A stretch of DNA of 13,838 nucleotides from Anaerolineae bacterium (GTDB lineage Bacteria; Chloroflexota; Anaerolineae; JACIWR01): assembly GCA_021162125.1 (NCBI GenBank), contig JAGGZG010000250.1, forward strand, positions 1 to 13,838. Direction: 5' to 3'. Shown piece after piece: positions 1 through 5,648 of this stretch (its first letter is position 1; every line of letters starts with the position of its first letter). The notes below the pieces were generated by a model, which searched no databases, had not been told where the DNA came from, and saw nothing but the letters and a program-made list of their open reading frames with translations. The position numbers were made by a program, and so were the translations under genes.

Positions 1-52
1 GTCAGGAGACCTTCGCCCAACGTGAGGGAGACCGTCGGTCAACGGGAGTTTG
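1..52. repeat. Truncated copy of the RAYT-associated palindromic repeat
   Basis: Bases 1-33 are identical to 4463-4495: the right arm of the hairpin element (GTCAGGAGACCTTCGCCC) plus the start of its 22-bp tail (CAACGTGAGGGAGACC). After base 33 a second tail-like unit (GAGACCGTCGGTCAACGGGAG) is clearly diverged. The left arm of the hairpin would lie before the window, so this is a partial view. The element ends about 16 bases before the RBS of the downstream gene. Confidence 0.85.
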
Positions 53-82
53 TCCACCGTATCACGATAAGGAGACTGCGAG

Positions 83-3000
83 ATGAACGTGCAACGGTGT
101 GTCGTTTTCGTCCTGGTGATTACTCTGGGAATAGCATCGAGCCCTGGCGCTGCTCACACCAGCGCGGCCTCGCTACCGGCATCTGCCCCGGCCGAGGTTG
201 AAGAGGCCAGCGCGCTGACCAGACGCAGCGCCGACGTCGCTGTCCCCCCGGCGAGTCTCGACCTGGGTCCGGCCGAAAGCTCAGGACAAGCTTTGCCCGC
301 AAGCGTCTCCACCGACTGGTGGGCCGCCGTGCAGGAAAACATCCGCCAGTCCGAGTATCGCGTTACCTGGCAAGACCACACCTACCTGCCCGATCTGCTG
401 GCTGCCTATCAGGCTCCCAATCGAGCGCACAACCTGCGCGTTTATTTCACGCCAGCGGGCATCCGCGTCATCCCGCGCACTGCAATTACGTCCACCTTCC
501 AGCAGGTTCAGGACGAGTTCTGGGAATGGGGTCTGACTCCGGTCGGCTATGGCTACGGGGGAGACGTTCAACCTGTGGTCGCCGTTGGGCCGGTTGTCTC
601 TAACAATTGCGTCGAATACCGGCGAGAAGAACTGGCCGAGCGGTACGTCAACGATGAGCGTGGCCTGGAACAAGGCTTCACCTTTCAGTACCCACTTCTC
701 TCTGGCCGGAGGAAAGGCACAGGTGCTGAGGGTCTCGTCTTGGAATTGGCACTCACTGGCGACCTGACACCCGACTTGGTTGATGATGGGACTGCTATCG
801 AGTTCACCTCCCCCGGCAACGTTCGCGTTCTGCGCTATAGCAACCTGCGCGCTTCCGACGCCACCGGCCGGCGACTTCCCGCTCACCTGGAACTCCTTTC
901 TCCTTCCCAAGACGGGGGACCAGGCGTGAGGGTGGTCGTGGATGACACTGCTGCTGTCTATCCCATCACCGTTGACTCTTTGGTCACCTCTGCCTCGACG
1001 GGGCTCGGTACAAGCCCCGACTGGATAGCAGAGGGTGGTCAGTTCGGCGATGGGTTTGGCTACTCCGCAGGCACGGCCGGGGACGTGAATGGCGACGGCT
1101 ACTCCGATGTCATCGTTGGAGCGTATGGATACGATGGCGGCCAGGTGGACGAGGGAGCGGCCTTTGTCTATCACGGCTCGGCGGCGGGCCTGAGCACCAC
1201 GGCGGATTGGTCGGTCGAGAGCGACCAGGCCAACGCCAAGCTTGGTATCTCGGTGGGCACGGCCGGGGACGTGAACGGCGACGGCTACGCTGACATCATC
1301 GTCGGGGCTAATTTCTACGACAACGGCCAGGAGAACGAAGGGGCCGCCTTTGTCTATCACGGCTCGGCGGCGGGCCTGAGTACCACAGTGGATTGGTCGG
1401 CTGAGGGTGGCCAGTCCGATGCTAATTTCGGCAATGCGGTGAGCACGGCTGGGGACGTGAACGGCGACGGTTATTCCGACGTCATCGTCGGAGCGTATAA
1501 ATATGATGGTGACCAAGAAGATGAAGGGCGAGCATTCGTTTACTATGGCTCGGCGACGGGCTTGAGCGCCACGGCTGACTGGACAGCCGAGAGCAACCAG
1601 GTTGATGCTAACCTCGGCTGGTCGGTGAGCACGGCCGGTGACGTAAACGGTGATGGCTATGCTGATGTCATCATCAGCGCCCATCTCTATGACAACGGCG
1701 AAGAAAATGAAGGGCGGGCCTTCGTCTTCCATGGTTCGGCGGTGGGCCTGAGTACCACGGCGGATTGGACGGCCGAGAGCAACCGGAGCCACGCGATTTT
1801 TGGCCATGCGGTAAGTACGGCTGGGGACGTGAACGGCGACGGCTACGCCGATGTCATCATCGGAGCGGTTTCCTACGATGGTGACCAGGCAGACGCGGGG
1901 CGGGTCTACGTCTATCACGGCGGTGCGACCGGTCTTACTGTGGGTTCGGCGGATTGGACGGCAGAGGGCAGCCAGGAAGGCGCTGCCTTCGGCTGGGCGG
2001 TGGGCACGATCGGCGATGTGAACGGCGATGGTTACGCCGACGTCATCATTGGAGAGCCTTATGGCGGTGAAGAGTACGAGGGACGGGTCTATGTCTATCA
2101 AGGTGGTTCGACCGGGCTCACCACAGGCCCAGCGGGATGGACTGCCGAGAGCAATCAGATCTACGGCCACTTCGGTGAAGCAGTGGGCCCGGCCGGGGAT
2201 GTGAACGGCGATGGCTATACCGACGTCATCATCGGAGCGTCAGGGTACGGCAGCTTGAGTGGCGGAGGGCGGGCCTTCGTCTACCACGGTAGTTCTACCG
2301 GGCTCACTACAGGCCCGGCGAACTGGACGGCCGAGGGCGATCAGGCCAATGCCCAGCTTGGCTACTCGGTGGGCACGGCCGGGGATGTTAATGGCGATGG
2401 TTATGCCGACGTCATCGTCGGGGTGCCATCGTACGATGGCGGCCAGGCGGACGAGGGACGGGCCTACGTCTACTACGGCTCGTCCGCTGGCCTGAGCACG
2501 ATAGCGGACTGGATGATCGAAGGCGACTGTATTTTCGCCAGCGTTGGCATCTCGGTGGGCACGGCCGGGGACGTAAACGGCGATGGCTACGCCGATGTCG
2601 TCGTCGGGGCGCTTTGGTATGATGGCAGTCAGCAGTACGAGGGGCGGGTCTACGTTTACTACGGGAGCTCGAAGGGTCTCATTACGGGCCCGGCGGACTG
2701 GACAGCCGAGGGCGGTCAGGCCGATGCCCAGTTTGGTTGGTCGGCAGGCACGGCCGGGGACGTGAACGGCGATGGCTACTCTGACGTTATCATAGGATCA
2801 CCCGGTTACAGCAATGGTGAGGCTGCTGAAGGACGGGCCTTTGTCTACTACGGTAGTTCGCTTGGGCTCACCACAGGCCCGGCAGACTGGACGGCTGAGA
2901 GTGACCAGGTCAACGCCCAGTTCGGCATCTCGGTGGGCACGGCCGGGGACGTGAACGGCGATGGCTATTCCGACGTTATCATCGGCGCTTATTGGTACGA

Positions 3001-4330
3001 CAATGGGGAAACGGACGAGGGGCGGGTCTACGTCTACTATGGCAGTTCGACGGGGCTCACTCCGGATCCGGCTGACTGGGTGGCCGAGGGTGACCAGGAC
3101 GGCTCTGGCTTTGGTGTTTCGGTGGGCACGGCCGGGGACGTGAACGGCGATGGCTACTCCGACGTCATCGTCGGAGCCTGGTACTACGATGGCGATCAGG
3201 AAGATGAGGGGCGGGTCTTTGTCTACCACGGCTCAGCGGCTGGCCTGAGCACCACGGCGGATTGGTCGGTCGAGAGTGACCAGGCCGGCGCTCGCCTCGG
3301 AAGCTCGGTGGGCACGGCTGGTGACGTCAATGGCGACGGCTACGCCGACGTCATTGTCGGGGTGCCTTATTACGCCAACGGCCAGACGGACGAGGGACGG
3401 GCCTACGTCTATTTCGGCGGTTCGGGTGGGCTCACTGCAGGTCCGGCTGATTGGACGGCAGAGGGTGACCGGGCCGATGCCCGGTTTGGCTATTCGGTGG
3501 GCACGGCTGGTGACGTCAATGGCGACGGCTATGCTGAGGTCATCATCGGAGCGCCTTATTACGACGATGGGCGGGCCGCTCAGGGACGGGCCTACGTTTA
3601 CTACGGCAATGAGGGGAATGGGCTTTCGCTGCGGCCGCGTCAGATGCGCACGGATGGCCCGGTTCACATTGCCCCGCTGGGCATCTCCGACTCTACCACG
3701 GCGGTACAGCTCCACTTGACGGGGCGGATGCCACTGGGCCGGGAGAAGGTCAAACTCCAATGGCAGGTGGCTCCTCTGGGTTCGCCTTTTACGGCCACGA
3801 TGGCCATCAGCGGCACCAGCGCCGCCTGGACCGACGTGCTCACCACCGGTGTGGTCATCACGCAGAACGTGATTGGCCTGACGCCATTGACTCCCTACCA
3901 TTGGCGCATCCGCCTGCTCTATCGCCCTGGCAACCGGCTGGGACAGAGCGCTGGTCGTTGGGTGCACATCCCGTGGAACGGCTGGGCAGAGCAGGACTTT
4001 CGCACCGCCGAATGGCCCATTGCCGGACTCGTCGCGAGCAACGATGGCCCCACACCGCTGGGTGATGTCACCACTCTGACGGCCACCGTCACGGCGGGTA
4101 GCAACGTGTCCTATACCTGGGCCTTTGGCGACGGGGCGATCGGAAGCGGACAGGTGGTGACCCACACTTACCCGGCGGCTGGCCTTTATACGGCGGTCGT
4201 CACCGCCAGCAACAGCGTCAGCGTGCTCACTGCTACTACTACCGTCACCATGTCGGGGTCAGGTCCGGCGGAGCATCGCGTCTATCTGCCGTTGGTCATG
4301 CGCAATTATACGCCGGATGACCACGGATAG
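83..4330 (+). CDS. Secreted FG-GAP beta-propeller protein with PKD domain
   Basis: A 1415-residue exported surface or extracellular protein, probably a calcium-binding adhesion or ligand-binding scaffold; no enzyme motif is visible. The ATG at 83 has a strong AAGGAG site at 69-74, 8 nt upstream. Residues 1 to about 24 form a signal peptide (hydrophobic core VVFVLVITLGIA, then small residues). Residues about 77-310 form an N-terminal region I do not recognise by name, ending in VDDTAAVYPITVD. Residues about 311-1176 hold 14 FG-GAP blades of about 62 residues, each with GDVNGDGYxDV, an integrin-type DxNxDGxxD calcium loop. Residues about 1180-1310 look fibronectin-III-like (LTPLTPYHWRIRL). Residues about 1315-1392 form a PKD domain (YTWAFGDG, then VTHTYPAAGLYTAVVTASN). 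The tail HRVYLPLVMRN at about 1397-1407 resembles tails I recall on other secreted Chloroflexota proteins. The gene stands alone, with palindromic repeats on both sides. Family assignment is secure; ligand and role are unknown. Confidence 0.95.
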   Translation: MNVQRCVVFVLVITLGIASSPGAAHTSAASLPASAPAEVEEASALTRRSADVAVPPASLDLGPAESSGQALPASVSTDWWAAVQENIRQSEYRVTWQDHTYLPDLLAAYQAPNRAHNLRVYFTPAGIRVIPRTAITSTFQQVQDEFWEWGLTPVGYGYGGDVQPVVAVGPVVSNNCVEYRREELAERYVNDERGLEQGFTFQYPLLSGRRKGTGAEGLVLELALTGDLTPDLVDDGTAIEFTSPGNVRVLRYSNLRASDATGRRLPAHLELLSPSQDGGPGVRVVVDDTAAVYPITVDSLVTSASTGLGTSPDWIAEGGQFGDGFGYSAGTAGDVNGDGYSDVIVGAYGYDGGQVDEGAAFVYHGSAAGLSTTADWSVESDQANAKLGISVGTAGDVNGDGYADIIVGANFYDNGQENEGAAFVYHGSAAGLSTTVDWSAEGGQSDANFGNAVSTAGDVNGDGYSDVIVGAYKYDGDQEDEGRAFVYYGSATGLSATADWTAESNQVDANLGWSVSTAGDVNGDGYADVIISAHLYDNGEENEGRAFVFHGSAVGLSTTADWTAESNRSHAIFGHAVSTAGDVNGDGYADVIIGAVSYDGDQADAGRVYVYHGGATGLTVGSADWTAEGSQEGAAFGWAVGTIGDVNGDGYADVIIGEPYGGEEYEGRVYVYQGGSTGLTTGPAGWTAESNQIYGHFGEAVGPAGDVNGDGYTDVIIGASGYGSLSGGGRAFVYHGSSTGLTTGPANWTAEGDQANAQLGYSVGTAGDVNGDGYADVIVGVPSYDGGQADEGRAYVYYGSSAGLSTIADWMIEGDCIFASVGISVGTAGDVNGDGYADVVVGALWYDGSQQYEGRVYVYYGSSKGLITGPADWTAEGGQADAQFGWSAGTAGDVNGDGYSDVIIGSPGYSNGEAAEGRAFVYYGSSLGLTTGPADWTAESDQVNAQFGISVGTAGDVNGDGYSDVIIGAYWYDNGETDEGRVYVYYGSSTGLTPDPADWVAEGDQDGSGFGVSVGTAGDVNGDGYSDVIVGAWYYDGDQEDEGRVFVYHGSAAGLSTTADWSVESDQAGARLGSSVGTAGDVNGDGYADVIVGVPYYANGQTDEGRAYVYFGGSGGLTAGPADWTAEGDRADARFGYSVGTAGDVNGDGYAEVIIGAPYYDDGRAAQGRAYVYYGNEGNGLSLRPRQMRTDGPVHIAPLGISDSTTAVQLHLTGRMPLGREKVKLQWQVAPLGSPFTATMAISGTSAAWTDVLTTGVVITQNVIGLTPLTPYHWRIRLLYRPGNRLGQSAGRWVHIPWNGWAEQDFRTAEWPIAGLVASNDGPTPLGDVTTLTATVTAGSNVSYTWAFGDGAIGSGQVVTHTYPAAGLYTAVVTASNSVSVLTATTTVTMSGSGPAEHRVYLPLVMRNYTPDDHG
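1015..3612 (+). repeat. Fourteen tandem FG-GAP coding repeats
   Basis: In-frame tandem repeats of about 186 bp within the propeller gene. The loop GDVNGDGY occurs 14 times, from residue 333 to residue 1143, an average spacing of 62.3 residues. The core GGGGACGTGAACGGCGAYGG is almost unchanged at the DNA level, while blade edges and linkers vary. Two linker types occur: a GLSTTADW form and a GLTTGPADW form one residue longer. Fourteen is twice seven, so two seven-bladed propellers is a plausible fold. That is an inference from the count and the known seven-bladed FG-GAP propeller of integrin alpha chains. Confidence 0.93.
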
Positions 4331-4369
4331 GGAAATACGCGATGAAGCGGCCACGTGACTGAAGCAAGA

Positions 4370-4402
4370 ATGCCGAGGAGATAGCGGGTCTGCCTTTGGC
4401 AT
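4370..4402 (+). terminator. Weak candidate terminator after the FG-GAP gene
   Basis: ATGCCGAGG at 4370-4378 can pair with CCTTTGGCAT at 4393-4402 (nine pairs, two of them G-U) around a 14-nt loop. The sequence after it (CTTATCGTGCTTTT) is only moderately T-rich and the run is interrupted. It lies 40 nt past the stop codon, a sensible place for a terminator, but the evidence is thin. Confidence 0.25.
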
Positions 4403-4417
4403 CTTATCGTGCTTTTC

Positions 4418-4513
4418 GCTCGTTCGCCGAAGGTCTCCCGACCGAGGCGGAGGAGGGGCTCGGTCAGGAGACCTTCGCCCAACGTGAGGGAGACCTTCGC
4501 CCAACGTGAGGGA
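4418..4513. repeat. RAYT-associated hairpin element, subtype A, copy 1
   Basis: The inverted repeat has arms 4429-4446 (GAAGGTCTCCCGACCGAG) and 4459-4476 (CTCGGTCAGGAGACCTTC), 17 of 18 pairs, around the 12-nt loop GCGGAGGAGGGG. The arms extend outward to 4422 and 4483 (GTTCGCC against GCCCAAC, two more mismatches), making about 25-bp arms. Two copies of a 22-bp direct repeat (GAGACCTTCGCCCAACGTGA plus GG) follow at 4468-4489 and 4490-4511. Bases 4418-4511 match 4581-4674 with one difference (C4461 against T4624). No gene is visible from 4331 to 4737; ORFs here simply read through the repeats. Confidence 0.9.
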
Positions 4514-4580
4514 AACGCAAACAATGAGCCGTGTTGAGGAAACCGAGAGAGCGGCCAACCTGCTGAGGAGCAGCAAGGGG

Positions 4581-4720
4581 GCTCGTTCGCCGAAGGTCTC
4601 CCGACCGAGGCGGAGGAGGGGCTTGGTCAGGAGACCTTCGCCCAACGTGAGGGAGACCTTCGCCCAACGTGAGGGAGACCTTCGCCCAACGTGAGGGAAA
4701 CTTTCGCCCAACAGGAGACC
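4581..4720. repeat. RAYT-associated hairpin element, subtype A, copy 2
   Basis: Arms are 4592-4609 and 4622-4639 around the same 12-nt loop as copy 1; the C-to-T change at 4624 turns a G-C pair into a G-T wobble. The 22-bp tail unit occurs three times (4631-4652, 4653-4674, 4675-4696), then in a decayed form at 4697-4712 (GAAACTTTCGCCCAAC) and a fragment AGGAGACC. The element ends about 18 nt before the transposase start. A 67-nt linker (4514-4580) without recognisable content separates it from copy 1. Confidence 0.9.
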
Positions 4721-4737
4721 ATTGCGTAGGAGGGAAC

Positions 4738-5277
4738 ATGACTCGCTACCGAATCGTTCAGGAACACGCTCTCTACTTTGTCACTTTCAGCGTCGTCGAG
4801 TGGTTACCGGTTTTCGTCGCTGAGGCGGCCTGTTGCATCGTCACCGACAGCTTCAATTTCTGCCACGAGCATAAGCATCTGCGTGTTAACGCCTATGTGA
4901 TTATGCCCACTCATCTCCACGCCATCCTGTTCGATGAGAATTTTGACACTGACCGTCTACAGCAAACCCTGGCAGACCTGCGCAAGTATACGGGGAGACA
5001 TCTGACTGAGTATTGTGCTTCTCGTATGCCTGCATGTTTTATCAATACGTTACGGGACGCAGCCGGGAAGGACCGCCAACACCAGTTCTGGCAAGCTGAC
5101 ATACATCCTGAAGCGATTTATACGCAGGTTTTCTGGCGACAGAAGTTGGACTACACTCACGACAACCCATGTAGAAAGGGACTGGTGCGGGAAGCTCCAC
5201 ATTGGCGCTTCTCATCTGCTGCGTATTGGTTGAAGGGAAGCGAGTCCGATGTCATTCTGACGCCGGTGGAGTGGTAA
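4738..5277 (+). CDS. REP-associated tyrosine transposase (RAYT, Y1/HUH family)
   Basis: A 179-residue single-strand DNA transposase of the IS200-like Y1 superfamily, RAYT branch. These enzymes bind and cleave palindromic repeats through a 5-prime phosphotyrosine. The HUH motif is intact as MPTHLHAIL (His59, His61). The C-terminal signature QKLDYTHDNPCRKGLV followed by WRFSSAAYW is typical of RAYTs. Tyr139 in LDYTHDNP lines up with the catalytic tyrosine of E. coli TnpA-REP (as I recall that sequence), so the enzyme looks functional. The ATG at 4738 follows TAGGAGGG at 4727-4734. A GTG further upstream at 4669 lies inside the 22-bp repeats and would add repeat-encoded residues, so I reject it. 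Palindromic elements end about 18 nt upstream of the gene and begin 8 nt downstream; no second IS gene or host-type passenger is present. This is the expected arrangement for a RAYT next to its substrate repeats. Confidence 0.94.
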   Translation: MTRYRIVQEHALYFVTFSVVEWLPVFVAEAACCIVTDSFNFCHEHKHLRVNAYVIMPTHLHAILFDENFDTDRLQQTLADLRKYTGRHLTEYCASRMPACFINTLRDAAGKDRQHQFWQADIHPEAIYTQVFWRQKLDYTHDNPCRKGLVREAPHWRFSSAAYWLKGSESDVILTPVEW

Positions 5278-5284
5278 TGTGCTG

Positions 5285-5632
5285 GGGCTCGGTCGGGAGA
5301 CCTTCGCCCAACGGGCTGGATGTAGTTGTTCGGCAAGGTCTCCTGACCGCTGCCGAGTGAGGCTGGGCTCGGTCGGGAGACCTTTGCCCAACGGGCTGGA
5401 TGTAGTTGTTCGGCAAGGTCTCCTGACCGTTGCCGAGTGAGGCTGGGCTCGGTCAGGAGACCTTCGCCCAACGGGCTGGATGTAGTTGTTCGGCAAGGTC
5501 TCCTGACCGCTGCCGAGTGAGGCTGGGCTCGGTCGGGAGACCTTCGCCCAACGGGCTGGATGTAGTTGTTCGGCAAGGTCTCCTGACCGTTGCCGAGTGA
5601 GGCTGGGCTCGGTCGGGAGACCTTCGCCCAAC
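5285..5632. repeat. Exact 80-bp tandem array of hairpin element, subtype B
   Basis: Units start at 5285, 5365, 5445 and 5525, and a partial fifth at 5605: a period of exactly 80 bp. Each junction forms a hairpin. For the first, the left arm is 5328-5349 (GTTCGGCAAGGTCTCCTGAC plus CG) and the right arm 5370-5392 (CGGTCGGGAGACCTTTGCCC plus AAC), around a 20-nt loop. The other three are at 5408-5472, 5488-5552 and 5568-5632. The arms match those of subtype A, but the loop is different and the 22-bp tails are absent. Units are nearly identical: one position alternates C,T,C,T (GACCGYTGCC), one T occurs in unit 2 (ACCTTTGCCC), and unit 3 has CAGGAGACC instead of CGGGAGACC. The array begins 8 nt after the transposase stop and ends 16 nt before the next gene. 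Confidence 0.95.
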
Positions 5633-5648
5633 ATGGGGGGTAGAGCAA

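Noticed and set aside
281..2170. 629-residue minus-strand ORF across the FG-GAP repeats
   Set aside because: It is the antisense reading of a GC-rich in-frame repeat. Its protein repeats DDDVGVAVAVHVPGRAHR-type strings with no domain, and the plus strand has signal peptide, RBS and known domains.
3233..4165. 310-residue minus-strand ORF over the end of the FG-GAP gene
   Set aside because: Shadow of the propeller, Fn3-like and PKD coding sequence; no motif and no RBS.
4259..4739. Minus-strand ORFs of 72-150 residues rich in SRWAKVSLTLGEGL
   Set aside because: They are the 22-bp repeats and hairpin arms read in different frames. Open frames arise because the repeat lacks stops, not from coding selection.
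4418..5632. Repeat arrays as a CRISPR locus
   Set aside because: There are no unique spacers: the 80-bp units are identical end to end, the 22-bp units are contiguous, and no cas gene is present.
4429..5632. Every hairpin arm contains GGTCTC/GAGACC, the recognition sequence of a known type IIS restriction enzyme
   Set aside because: It follows from the repeat's arm sequence; no restriction-modification gene is in the window, so no function is inferred.
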